DNA from: Crocodylus rhombifer
Taxonomy: Eukaryota > Chordata > Crocodylia > Crocodylidae
DNA length: 64,000 nucleotides
Reading direction: 5' to 3'
Assembly (NCBI GenBank): GCA_038503035.1
Contig: JAVSML010021640.1
Span: forward strand, 62,001 to 126,000
Part shown: piece after piece, positions 22,197 through 33,099 of the stretch
How positions within the stretch are numbered: position 1 is the stretch's first letter
How the letters are laid out: every line of letters begins with the position of its first letter
The notes under the pieces: model-generated
Seen by the model: only the letters and a program-made list of their open reading frames with translations
What the model was told of the DNA's origin: nothing
Databases searched by the model: none
Made by a program: the position numbers and the translations under genes

Positions 22197-23840
22197 TAGG
22201 GGATGTAGCAGCTTAAGTAAAAGTAGACCAGTATCTGGGGAGTCAGGTGTACAGCAGGTTGTAGTGTGTTAGAATTCCAATGTCTATATTGAGTCCATCA
22301 GTTTCTGTACCTGCTACCTAGGACAAGGCTGGGCAAAATGCAGCCTGTGGACTAGATGTGGCTCACCAGGCCATTCTATCCAGCCCGCGGGGCCCCTACA
22401 AATGTAGAAAATTAATATTTATCTGCTCCTGGCTGCCATTAGACCCTTGATGGCTTGCCAAAACTCAGTAGGTGGCCCTCTGCCCAATATAATTGCCCAC
22501 ACCTGGTGTGTAGTGAGCAAAGCACACAGTGTGCACGTGCAATGAGGTAGGGAGAGGGAGAATGTGCATGTGTTTGTAGGGTGAGTCCTACAAGGACCCT
22601 CCCACCATACACGTGCACCCCCCTTGCACCACCATACACGCAGACCCCCCACATCCCCTCATATCCTCCAGCCACCCTCCCCCACACCCACACATCTATC
22701 CACCCCCCACAGACACACCCACACCCTTCCTTGCACACTCACAGTATACAAGAGTAAGACTTCATTTAATCTATTGTGTGATCACCTCTATGTACGCTAC
22801 ACAAACACTTTTTCCTGATTTCCATGTAGTTTTTAAAATCAAATTAGTGAATGTTGTAGGTATTTGATTTTTAGAATATAATTTGGTGTTTTTCTGGTTC
22901 TGAAATGGCAAAACCCCTTGCTGAAAGGAGTATTTCTGGGGGGCAAAGGGAGAGGCATCTGGTTGCAAAGGTTGGGGGGCAGGGGGAGGGACTTCCAGTC
23001 CCAAGATGGTGTCCAGGGGTCGGGGCATCTGTCAAGGGGCAGGGCTACCCATGCAGCCCTTGACAGCTTGCCAAAACTCGGTAAATGGCCCTCCACCTGA
23101 AATAACTGCCCGCCCCTGACCTAGGAGGTTAATGAAATGCAGTTCATAGACTCGTCTGTGAAAAGTGGTTTGTAAATTCCCTTTTAGGATCAGGCATGAG
23201 AGATTGGAGACAGGTAGTACTCTGTTGTTGTCTTTGATAGATTTTCAGTGTGCACTTATGCTGGTGTGCAGTTGTTGCTTGGTGTCTCTACGTAATCTCC
23301 AGGTGCCCTGATGGAGATATGTATTGTATTGTGAAGATATCTCCATACTGGAGATGTTTTGGCAGGTTGTGCGTGTCTTGTCACAGTATGGCCTGAATCC
23401 AGTCAGTGTGTTTTGGGCTGTAGGAAGTTGGCTTCTGGTGATGAAGTTAGTGAGGTTCATTGCTTGTTTGAATTTAAAAACCACTTTTCACAGATGAGAC
23501 TATGAGCTGCACTTCTTCAACCTCCTAGGTACAGAAACTCATGGACTCAATATAGACATTGAAATTCTGACACACTACAACCTGCCAGACATCTGGCTCC
23601 CCAGGTACCTCTACGCTTTTACCTGCACTGCTACATCCCCCTCCCCCCACCCTCAGCCTATTCCTCACCCCCTGGCACCTCCATTTCCATTTTCACTGAC
23701 TGGCTTTCTTGCCTGCATTGCATGCCAGCTTCTGGCTTATTATTCCTTCCATCCAGAAAGAGCACATACGCACCAACTGCAGGTGCTTCCTCAGTCTGAC
23801 AAAGGGCTTTTCAACCCAAAACCTTGCTAAGATATATTTC
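22197..23840. repeat. Foldback (inverted-repeat) block of element A
   Basis: The left arm is 22197-22323 plus 23119-23190 (a MITE splits it). The right arm is 23465-23840. For example, tctgtgaaaagtggtttgta near 23153 is mirrored by aaaaaccacttttcacaga near 23476, and ctggggagtcaggtgtacag near 22236 is mirrored by ccagacatctggctccccag near 23586. The loop is about 270 bp. The right arm's outer part includes caggtgcttcctcagtctg and matches arms at 12.5, 30.7-31.4 and 40.9-41.3 kb. The left arm lacks this outer part. Confidence 0.75.
22324..23118. mobile_element. 795-bp hAT-like element with perfect 8-bp duplication
   Basis: Identical flanks acctagga lie at 22316-22323 and 23119-23126. The left end is CAAGGCTGGGCAAAATGC and the reversed right end is CAGGGGCGGGCAGTTA. 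The phrases gccctctgcccaatataa (22478) and ggccctccacctgaaataac (23086) are near repeats, so the element seems to hold two related end-like segments around a C-rich pyrimidine tract (22610-22740). No ORF of note. Confidence 0.8.
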
Positions 23841-24199
23841 TGTAATTATTCAGTTGGTCTGGTAAAAGATACCAGATTAGACTGACCCAAAGGACCTTGT
23901 CTGCCAGTGCCGTGTCCTTAGACCAACACCCCTAGTACCTGACCAGAAGGATGCAGGTCCCTGGGCACATCTAACCCCAGGGCTGGGGCTGGCAGGGAGA
24001 GTTCTCTGGCACCTGCTGGAGAAGAAGCTCCTGCAGGAAAGGAAAGAAAGGCTCTAGTCTGTGACAGGTGGCTGCCTGAGATGCTAGTGCTACTGTGCGA
24101 CTTACAATACTTACCCGTTGTTATTTAACATGGTGGACTAGGATGAGGCTGTAGGGGAGGAGGAGACCTCATTGGGGCACACTACCATGTTGTGTAGAG

Positions 24200-24222
24200 G
24201 CCCCGGGGCCAGTGAGGCTTCA

Positions 24223-24263
<41 letters not shown>

Positions 24264-25030
24264 CCACATGTCACGAGTTTTGCTTGGCAGCAGCCTGAGG
24301 TAAAGTTTCCCAGAAACCCCTGCACCTATCTCCTTGAAAGCTGGCAGGCAGCAGGACTTCAGCAGGGCCTAGCATGCTGCAGTTGTCACCCTGCTGCACC
24401 TTAATACACACACAGTGTCACCCACGTCACAAGTATTGCTTGTTAGCAGCTTGAGATGCAGTTGGCCAGAAACCCCTGCACTTATCTCCTTGAAACTTGG
24501 CAAGCCTAGTGGCCTCCGCAGGGGCTACTGTTACCTCTCAGCTCCATGTTCTTGGGGAACCCTGGCACAGGACACAACCTGTCTGACTCACAAAGAATTC
24601 TCCCCTCCCACCTCTACCTGAACAAGAACTGATTATGAAAGACAATGAAGATGCAGTGGGAGACACACCTAAAGCCCTCCAGATAAGGGTGACAAGAGTG
24701 AAACAACTGCCTTAGGTCTCATTTGCATCCGAGATGGAACCAGATGACAATTCATTTACGTGGGAGATGGAGAACAGAAAGCCTGAAGCAAAGACCGCAG
24801 TAAATTCTGGGATCAGAGAAGTATCCCTAATAAATGAGCACACCCCAAAGTGATGGGCAAATCTGGTAACAGCTACCATACTTGTAGTTTTTCCCCTGCT
24901 ACACCTTAACACATATATGTGACATGAGTTTTGCTTTGATGTGCAGTTTCCCAGAAACCCCTCCACCTATCTCCTTGAATCTTGTCAGGCTCTCTGGCCT
25001 TAGGAAGTGCTACCATCTCAGCAAGTTTCA
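24200..25030 (+). repeat. hAT tandem unit of element A, about three copies
   Basis: Units carry gagttttgctt or agtattgctt, then cagaaacccctgcac and tatctccttgaaa, at about 24276, 24430 and 24935. A diverged insert lies between the second and third. The unit is the mirror of that at 11.75-12.18 kb. Confidence 0.75.
24225..24261. repeat. (CA)n microsatellite inside the tandem unit
   Basis: An uninterrupted CA run of about 37 bp lies at the place where other units carry the short run ttaacacacacacagtgtc. Confidence 0.95.
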
Positions 25031-25250
25031 TCTGAATCAGGCAAGAAATGACAAAGTTATAGGCAGTTTTGTGCTTCCCCATTGTAGCTTATGGGCAAAA
25101 CGTCGAAACAGCATCAAAACAGCAAAACAGTTTTGACGAATTGAAATGGAACAGTGCTTTTGAAATGAAACAAAACTTGAAACAAAGCACTATCCTGTTG
25201 AAACAGTGAAACAGAAGTTGAAATGAAATTTGATTTGCTGCATCCCACCA

Positions 25251-27184
25251 AGGGAAACCCACAAACCTACATAGCAGAAAATTGTATCCTGTTAACAATT
25301 GCAGCCCTCCCTGGAATGGCCAGCAAAAGGATGCTGCTGCCTCTAGTAATAATAATAGTAAATATCTATTATTAGTAATAGTAAATAGATATTATCTCAT
25401 AACTTGGCTTCCTCACTCTTACTACAACTGGGTTAATAGCATAAATGTGTTTCATAAGGGGGTCTCCAGGGATCTGTTCCAACCTGTCACTTTATTGCAA
25501 GGCTGCAGAATAGCTGTCTGTTAATCCTTGACATGAGTTTTGCATGATCAATTGGATGGAAAGGGGAACCAGTGGCAGGTTACATTGTCAGTTTTGCTTA
25601 GAGGAAATAGCCAGGATCTGTTTCTTTTGTTCTCTGGCCATGGAAAATGCTACAGCAGGGGCAACATTGTCAGGATAGGCTTTCACTACCCTGTGCCACA
25701 ACAGCAAAGTATGTCAGTTCTGGCCTGGAGTGTTCAGTGTCTAGTTCCTAATTAAAGGGGGGAGACAGCTGCCACAGAAGTTAATTCAAGATGACTGCCT
25801 TGAGTCAAGATGACGGCCCCTATGAAAAGTCCAGCGTGTTGATTTGGGATTTGCTTGTGGGTGTGTTAATAGTTTGCTGTATGCCCTGAAGCTAGGGGGA
25901 TTAAACGGTTTGACACCAAGTGCTACTTGATTTCAGTGGCAATAAATCTAACATGCTGTTAATGTCTTTGCTAGAGAATCTGATGATGGGAGGGAAAAGC
26001 TCCCAGGGTTCATCCTATCTCAGCTCCCCTCCATCTCAATCTTGCTTCCTTCTTGATTGCTGGTGAACATCTTTATAAGAAGAGGATCTTTAATTTACCG
26101 AGACTTCATCTGCTCCCGCTGTTCATTGCCCACCTGAAATCCTCCTCTTTTGTTTCTGGCCTCATCAGCCTTTCCAGAATGGCCAATCATGCTCTCACCC
26201 CAGTGGGGAGATGGCCAAAGTCAGAATGGGGTCATTGGTTGACAGCTGAAAACTCCTTTCATGTTTTAATCTGCTCCCTCTTTTCCTTCTAATGAGATCA
26301 GGTGCCTGAGCATACTGGAAATATTCAGTATGAGAGGAAGTGGCAAATGGGGCACTCAAGCCTTTGCTTTCAACCTTGGTGGAGAGGATTCTCAAATCAA
26401 GCCTGCATCCTCTTGATCTGCTGACATAACAACCCTAATAAAGAGAAACCCAAGCTGTGTGCCAAGGAAGAAGCAGCCTTTAGCTGTCCCAGAAATGGAG
26501 CAATGCTGACAGGAAGGGCCAGGCAATTCTGTTCCATACAGCTTAGCAGTGTTGTGGGGACTGTTGTATTTAATGATCATTTTCTATTATTTACCAGGGA
26601 TTGAACTAAGCCTCACCATTTCTGGGACCACCTTCAGAGCCTGTTTTTAACCCCACGGCTCCATGATCTGTTTTTAACCCCATTTATTCCCTGTCTAGTC
26701 TCCTGGCACCATAGCACAGCTGTTTTTACTGATGTTATCAACAGTTCGGCAGCTTAATTTTTCATGACTTCAGTGTCTTCAATGTACAGACCACCCAGCT
26801 CTGATGATTTATTGCTCTTTAATTTCACAGGTTGCTCTATTCTGTCTTTGTGTTTCAGAGAATTCTCCCTGCTAATGAGACCTGGCCTTCATTATCAAAT
26901 GAACTTTTCAGTCGCTTTCAGGAACTAATGAAGATTTCTCCCAATGATAGGCTGCAGCAGATGTTTGGGGGAGCTGATTATACCACTGGCTCTTTGATTT
27001 CATGATTGTTCTTGGTGCTTGTGAGGGATGAAGAGGGATGTTGAGACCAGATTTAAAGGAAACATCCAGGGATTCATTTTTTGAACCTCCTGACTGAACA
27101 CTGAAGATGCAGGAAGTCAGACTCACAACACGTGAAGTGGAGTGCCCTGTTTCCTACTAGGGCCACACACGCAGCTAATAAGCT
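25251..27184. other. No gene seen
   Basis: Unassigned sequence. A small AT-rich inverted repeat lies at about 25350-25397 (atagtaaatatctattatta against taatagtaaatagatatta). At 26640-26690 a short direct repeat (ctgtttttaaccccac, ctgtttttaaccccat) occurs. No ORF resembles a known protein. Confidence 0.4.
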
Positions 27185-28198
27185 TGTTACAGCACTGGAG
27201 GGTATAGCAGGGCACTAAGATGTGCCTGCTCCTTTAAGGCTGAAGCAGCCTGGCCAGGGAGCTCTGCAGGCTAAGCTGAGCTCCACAGCAGTGGCTAGCT
27301 GGGGTAACAGCCTAAGGGGGTAATTGGGTAGCACCTGTAGGCATCACATGACTGGAAGGAGGCAGGGTTTGGGGCATATAAGCCCAGGGCTGGAGCTTGC
27401 AGGGACACTCTCTGTGGTAATTGCTAGGGAAGGAGCTCCTGCATGAGGGAGCTACCTGAGACTTGGTGCTTTACTGCCCAAGTGCTGCAAGACTCCAGAA
27501 GCCTCCCAGGTACTTAATAGAGCAGTGTGAAAAAGGGGCATAGCACTGTTGTCGTTGATAATATTAAAGGTATAGCCTAAGGCACGGGTTCCCAACGTTT
27601 GTGTCCAAGAGCACATTTGAATGTAAAAGAAAAAGCAGCAGGCGGCAATATGAATATTAAAGTCTTTAGATCAATAGATATTGAAGTAGTTAGATCAATC
27701 CTGTGTGGGCACCTGAATAAACTTTGGGGGGTGCCATGGCACCTGCAGGCACCAAGTTGAGAACTACTGGCCTAGGGACTTATGCTTATGTTTCTATTTA
27801 CACTGGAGGACTGGGATGAGACTATAAGAGGAGGTTTGGAGGCCTCATTCAAACCTGGAGAAGGGGGCACATGGTTTGGGTAGAGCCCAGTGTCCAGCAC
27901 AGAGAGAGAGGTGCCAGAGGGGCACAGCTACAGTGGTACTGAGAGCCCTAGTACCAGAAGGATGCAGAAGTGACGGATAGTAATAATACCTGCGAGACTT
28001 GGGATGTGATAAAGGGCAGGCTGGAGTCATGTGTAACCCCTAGGTATCACAGTATTAAAGGGGCAACCCCCTGCCCAATTACCATCTTAATTATTATCAT
28101 CAAGGCATGGCAGATGAGAAAGGCGGGTGGGGTGGTTAGCCCAGATGCAGGTGGGCAGGCCAATGTCTGACTGGCCCTGAGAAGGTTTGCCTGTTACA
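27185..28198 (+). mobile_element. LTR of family 1, plus orientation, with nested MITE
   Basis: Ends are TGTTACAG and CTGTTACA. A TATA-like box gcatataagccc lies at about 27375, close to the 5' end. The block shares text with 37735-38667 and 2166-3412 in reverse, for example the cctgctcctttaagg segment near 27225 against cttaaaggagcagg at about 38642. Flanks aagct and aaggg match only at 3 of 5, so boundaries or the duplication have decayed. No gag or pol. A MITE occupies 27583-27769. Confidence 0.6.
27583..27769. mobile_element. 187-bp hAT MITE, 7/8 target duplication
   Basis: Ends are CACGGGTTCCCAAC and, reversed, CAGTAGTTCTCAAC. The flanks gcctaagg (27575-27582) and gcctaggg (27770-27777) match at 7 of 8. 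The end style fits Charlie-like hAT elements. It sits inside the LTR, so it is younger than it. Confidence 0.8.
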
Positions 28199-29231
28199 AA
28201 GGGGTCTTAGCTTGGGCATTCCTTGGTGTAGCCTTTTGAGATCCACAGACCACTGGTTTGATCCCTACTATGTACACTTCACTTACGCAAAATTTTGTCC
28301 TGCTTTAGTGCGGGCATTAGTCCAATACCTAATAAATAAGGGTCAGACTTGTGTGAACTTGCCATTGACTTGGGATTTTGCTGAAGTAGAAGTAGGGGCT
28401 AGCGTAGACTCATGCTTCCCTTCCCACTTAGTTCAGTGAAGTTACAGGTATTTGTAGGAGTTAGCAGTCGTGAATTCAATTGCAGTGACTTTAGGGTCCC
28501 ATTCTGTAGGCACTCTTCGTGTAATCAACCCCTCTTGTTTTCACTAAACCTATTCACACAAGAAGGAACTTAAAACTTCAGATTCATAATAAGAACTTCA
28601 AGATTTGGCTCATGTTGCATCTGTTTAGAAGAATGAGGAGAATTGCACAAATAATGCCATTTCATATTAAAAAAACAGTGTTAGCAACATAATCCAAATC
28701 CAGTGAAATCAGTGGGAGCCTTTCTGCTGACTTTAAGTGGGCTATGGATCATGCCCTAAAATAACTATATATTCAAAGTGAAGCACTCAGTAGTTAGGGA
28801 ATAGTAGTTGGAGATCATGTGTGAAAAGACTTTATTGCATTGTATACTCAAGGGGCAGAATTAAAAGCTAAGGGCTATCCTTATCTATAGCTTTTCTGAG
28901 TTTGGAATGCTTCGGTTTGCAACCTTGATATTCTTTTACTTTTTATTTGAAAGACTTACTACATTTGAAAAATAAAGAAAATTCAGCCATGGTCAACTAT
29001 CTGCTAGACAGCAGCAAAGTGCTCTCGGCTGTGCGATACATGTTCTCTGTGAAATCGAGGCTAGAACCTCATCTCTTCTCACACACTCTTCTTTATCATT
29101 GTGTGAGAGAGACAAGACATTCTGGAGGTGCCTCTTTCCCTGCATGCTTTCATGAACTTGCCAAACAGAGAGAGATGCCTGCAGTGGCATTGCAGAACCA
29201 TTAAAACAATGACATTTTAGAATGTATCTAG
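28199..29231. other. No gene seen
   Basis: Unassigned sequence. Around 28680-28770 (aaatcagtgggagcctttct) resembles a scattered ancient repeat. The ORF at 28947-29204 shows no recognisable domain. Confidence 0.4.
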
Positions 29232-29640
29232 TAGGGGTGTGTGAAGTGGGCCCTATTCAAATCAGATTCAGATTTGGCCTGAATCGGAGACAGTGATTCG
29301 ATTTGTTGAGTTGGATCAGTGTCCCTGATCGATTCGGCCGAATCTGAATCTAAAGATTTGATGCTGATTTAGAGAATCAGCAATTCAGACACAGACATAG
29401 CTTTAAATGTTTTTTCTACATACCTTGAGGTAGCAGGCACAGCTCGTGATTGCTGTGATGCTGGGGCGCATGGAGCATCCCACAGGAGTGTGGGGGGGCC
29501 TTCCATGTGTTCGGCTGCAAACCCAGAAGTGCTCTGGAAGTACTTCCGGTCCACTTCCAGGTCTGCCGGGGAGTGTGCTGGCCTTCCCCCGCCCCGCACT
29601 CACCCAACTTGGTGATCGGCCACAGGGAGACCCCAGGTGC
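29232..29640 (+). mobile_element. hAT end fragment, GAATC-type subterminal
   Basis: It starts taggggtgtgtgaagtggg and continues with GATTC/GAATC-rich text (ctgaatcggagacagtgatt), like the elements at 46.06 and 11.5 kb. The text ttgaggtagcaggcacagc resembles 46.23 kb. No partner terminus was found before 29.9 kb, so the right end is lost. Confidence 0.55.
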
Positions 29641-29649
29641 ACAGCTTTA

Positions 29650-29795
29650 CGAGCGCTTGTGGTGCTCTGGTGAGGTACCAGAGGACTGGAAGAGGGCCAG
29701 CGTGGTTCCCATCTTCAAAAAAGGCAGGAAGGAGGACCTGGGAAACTATAGGCTGGTTAGTCTTACCTCGATCCTAGTGCAGGCTCAGGGGTGAT
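29650..29795 (+). repeat. CR1 RT fragment
   Basis: The plus frame reads VPEDWKRASVVPIFKKGRKE and then YRLVSLTSI, the start of the CR1 RT core. Both ends break off abruptly. Confidence 0.8.
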
Positions 29796-30119
29796 CTGGT
29801 GAGGCAATTCCAGGATTGCCTTGCTGTCAAGTCCCCCGACATTTCAAAATGGCCAAGGGGATGCTTTAATTAAACATCATTGACTGAGCTTTAGTTAAAG
29901 CACATCAAGGCTGTGCGGAACAGCACTATTCCGTTTCAACTCTCGTTTTAACTTTTCAACAGGACAGTGTTTCATTTCCAGTTTCGTTTCATTTCATTTC
30001 AAAACTGCTGTTCTGTTTCGCTTCATTGAAATTGTTTTGACGTTTTGCTCATAGGCTATAACGGGGAAGCATGAAGCTGCCTATAACTTTGTCATTTCTT
30101 GCCTGATTCAGATGAAACT

Positions 30120-30300
30120 TGCAGGCATGCTAGTCCACTACACTCTACACTCTGCTGAGGCCACAAAGCCTGTCAAGCTTCAAAGAGATAGGTATAGGGG
30201 TTTCTGGGACACTGCACCTCAGGCTGCTGACAAGCAAAACTTGTGATATGGCTGAGTGTGTGTGTGTGTGTGTGTGTGTGTGCACGTGCATTAAGGCACA
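30120..30300 (-). repeat. hAT tandem unit, single copy, with (GT)n
   Basis: One unit with aagcttcaaagagatagg, tttctgggacactgcacctc and gcaaaacttgtgat, ending in a GT run at 30256-30282 that replaces the short tgtgtgttaagg of other units. Confidence 0.75.
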
Positions 30301-30319
30301 CCCTCTCTGGCCCTGAGCC

Positions 30320-30640
30320 CTCTACACGACATGGTAGTGGGCCCCAATGATGTCTCCTCCTCCCCTACAGCCTCAGCCAGTCCACCACTTTAAATGACAA
30401 CAGGTAATAACTTAGTAAGCAGCACAGTAGCATCAGCAGCATCTCAAGGAGCTAGACTGTCACAGACTAGAGCCTTTCTTTCCTTTCCTGCAGCTGCTTC
30501 TTCTCCAGCACCTACCAGAGAACTTTCCCTGCTAGCCCCAGCCCTGGGGCTTAGATGTGCCCAGGGCCCTGTGTCCTTCTAGTCGGGTGTTAGGAGTGTT
30601 GGTCTAGGGACATGGCACCGGCAGACAAGGTCCTTTCCTT
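30320..30640 (-). repeat. LTR family 1 fragment inside the hAT element
   Basis: The text tctcctcctcccctacagcc followed by ccagcagtggggctt-like segments, then gcttagatgtgcccagggcc, matches 38235-38555 in the same orientation. Neither LTR end is present, so this is an internal fragment fixed in the hAT element. Confidence 0.55.
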
Positions 30641-30699
30641 TGGGTCAATCTAATCTGGTATGTTTTAGCAGACCAACTGAATAGTTAGTTTAGAGAAAT

Positions 30700-31222
30700 A
30701 CATCTTATCAAGGTTTCAGGTTGAAAAACCCTTTTTCAGGCTGAGGAAGCACCTGCAGTTGGGGTGTGCATGCGTGAGCGCTGTTCCTGGATGGAAGGAG
30801 TAGTAAAGAAGCCAGAAGCTGGCATGCAATGCAGGCAAGAAAGCCAGTCAGTGAAAATGGAAATGGAAGCATCAGGGGGTGTGGGACAGGCTTGGGTTGG
30901 GGAGGAGGAAGAGGCATGTAGTAGTGCAGATAAAAGTGGAGAGGTACCTGGGGAGTCAGATGTGCAACAGTGACTCCAAACTCAGGGAGTGAAACTCATG
31001 GACTTAATATAGACATTGGACTTATGACACACAGCCTACCAGACATCTGACTCCCCAGGTACCTCTCCACTTTTACCTGCGCTGCTACATCCCCTTACCC
31101 ACCCCCACCCGCCAGCCTGTCCTTCACCCCCAACTCCTCCATTTCCATTTTCACTGACTAGCTTTCTTTCCTGCATTGCATGCCAGCCTCTGGCTTCTTT
31201 ACTATTCCTTCCATCCAAGAAC

Positions 31223-31276
<54 letters not shown>

Positions 31277-31370
31277 CTCTCTTCTCTCTCTCTCTGTCTC
31301 TCTTCTCTCTGCAGGTGCTTCCTCAGCCTGACAGAGGGTTTTTCAACCCAAAAGCTGGCATCCCAGGCAG
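30700..31370. repeat. Foldback block with arms of about 270-300 bp
   Basis: The left arm 30712-30962 runs from tttcaggttgaaaaaccc through ggctgaggaagcacctgcag to ggtacctggggagtcagatg. The right arm, about 31045-31365, is its inverse (catctgactccccaggtacc, then gcaggtgcttcctcagcctg, then ggtttttcaacccaaa). The loop is about 80 bp. A CA/CT microsatellite (31224-31311) has grown in the right arm only. Confidence 0.85.
31224..31311. repeat. (CA)n/(CT)n microsatellite
   Basis: A CA run of about 48 bp is followed by a CT/GTCT-rich tract, between ccatccaagaa and gcaggtgcttcc. Related arms without it read ccatccaggaccaggagac. Confidence 0.95.
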
Positions 31371-31790
31371 CTAAGCTAAACTCACCTGGAGCCCCACAAC
31401 TCCACTGCATTCAACAAGCGTCAGGCCTGTCAAAGACGTGACAGGTATGAGCTTTCCCCAGCCAGGACCGTGGGTGTGTGTGTGTGTGTGGTAGCTGAAG
31501 GTTATGGCCCTCCTACCCGCCTTTCACCAGGGGAATCCTTGGTCCTAGCATTTTCCTGGGCCTGCTGCACCACCAGCAGTCCCACTAGGCCTCCCCAATC
31601 CTGGCAGAGTGTAGTTATAGTGATCTTGCCTGGGACCTGGGGCTCCTCCTTCCCCACAGCCCTTGTCCATACCTCCAAGTTCGTCCTGGTATGGAAACTC
31701 AGAAGGGACATGTTCTTCCCCTGCTGACTGGTGATGCAGTGAGTGCCCCCTCCAGCTCTGGGAGCGGGGCATTAAATGGCTTTCAAAAAA
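31370..31790 (-). repeat. hAT 3' region with LTR-like fragment
   Basis: 31370-31500 matches the reverse of 40790-40890 (cccaggcagctaagct against agcttagctgcccagg). 31490-31710 is shared with 36170-36400 and, reversed, with 40540-40740 (ctttcaccagg and cctagcattttcctggg). It lies between the transposase stop region and the foldback block in both copies. Confidence 0.6.
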
Positions 31791-32452
31791 TGAAAAACGG
31801 AAATCGGTGTGGATAGAGTGAGGAGCTTGGCAGGTGTGGTGAGGTGTCACAACATCCACAGCAATGCTGAACACCCTCTTGCTCAGAACACTGGTCATTG
31901 GACAGGACAGGTGTTCATGAGCAACCATGGCCAGATCCTGCCACATCTGGCTGCAGCTTGCCCAATAGGCCAAGGGGTTGCACAGCAGCAGTTCCACATC
32001 CTTGACAAGATAGGCAGCCACCAAGGACTGAGTACTGCCTGCCTGATGGTGGGGTCTGGTGCATCTGGACCCCACCATGGAAGCCATGCCCTTGGCCCAC
32101 AGTGGCAGTGCCTGTGGTGAAGGGAGAGACTGGAAAGTGTGCTAGCATGGGACAGTGGATCCCCCTGTTGCACATCCCCCCCACCTTTCCTGTTTTCTGC
32201 CTCCCTGGCTCTCTTCACTAGCACCTCCATCCACTGATGCAGGCTTTGGGTGCTGCATATGCTGCCCTTCACCCTCGGGTCACACATGGGGGCCAGCATG
32301 TAGAGTGTAGTGGACTGCAAGGGATCAAGCTGTTTCCTGATGCCCTCCTTCAGTCGCCTCACCAATGCCTGCATATGTGGTGAGAGTGGATTGCCTCAGC
32401 CAGGAACACTGATCCCCTGGAAGCTCTCCATTTGGCTCTGAAGTTTCCTCAT

Positions 32453-33095
32453 GTGACAAGGGGCAAGCTCGGGGCTGAGTCTCATTCTGGCCCACCCACC
32501 TGCCTATGGGGCAGTCCACCCAATCTTACCTGCTACAATTTTTTGGTGTTCTCAAAATGGGTATTAAAATGCAGGAGAGTGCCCATTACATCCCCTGATG
32601 TCAGGGGGTGCTATCTGCAGCTCCAACCTTCCCTACACTGCAGCCCATGCCTCACAGATGGCATCCATTGTGTCATTATGCTCCCAGCCTAGAGCTGAGA
32701 CAAGCTTAGCCCTCACAGGACATGCCAACAGGTGCACTTGTCTGCCCAGTGTGCAAGGTAGTGTGGGAGTTTGTGCAGGAGGGTGATCAGGAGGGCCCGA
32801 GGCCCCAGGCACTGTGCCATAGCCAAGGGTCTGCACAGTAGTAGCCTGACTACTACAAGGACCATGGTGGGTGGGACACGTCGCATCCCAAGGCTCCCCC
32901 CTGCTCTGACACCACTGGGGTCTCTACCCACACGGAGCCCATAGTTCTGGCTTATACCCAAATGAAACCTGCAGTCCCTGCTCCCACCCGGGCAGGACCT
33001 CAGCCCCAGCCTCCACTCAGATGAAGCCCCTAGCTCCATACGGAGGCTGCCTAGCAAGACTGCACGCAGCTGGGCTTGGAGGCACTAATACCTCC
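32453..33095. other. Unassigned insert segment within the hAT transposase
   Basis: The transposase text stops at tttcctcat and a sequence starting tgtgacaaggggcaagctc begins. The minus frames here (AWAAVEGWSC, RALLITLLHKLPHYLAHWAD) suggest a decayed coding region of some other mobile element but match nothing I can name. The segment ends where CR1 endonuclease text begins at about 33100. Confidence 0.4.
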
Positions 33096-33099
33096 CCTT

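Larger units (their letters stand above)
19976..25250 (+). mobile_element. hAT element A with transposase pseudogene (about 5.3 kb)
   Basis: It starts tagggctgtgtgaaatttc, then a GTTTC/GAAAC-rich subterminal stretch to 20140 and a 5' leader. The transposase remnant is at 20883-22196, the foldback block at 22197-23840, an LTR-family fragment at 23890-24230, the tandem unit at 24200-25030, and a second GAAAC-rich stretch at 25090-25235. The order is the same as in the element at 29.9-42.8 kb, mirrored. The right terminus is degenerate (gaaatttgatttgctgcatccca) and no duplication of the left flank ctgcctat was found, so the right end is tentative. Two MITEs are nested in it. The transposase lacks its C-terminal dimerisation part. 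Confidence 0.65.

Noticed and set aside
19968..25800. gatgactgcct at 19963 and 25789 as target duplication of hAT element A
   Set aside because: No TIR sits next to the right copy, and the degenerate right TIR lies about 540 bp earlier. Coincidence is likely.
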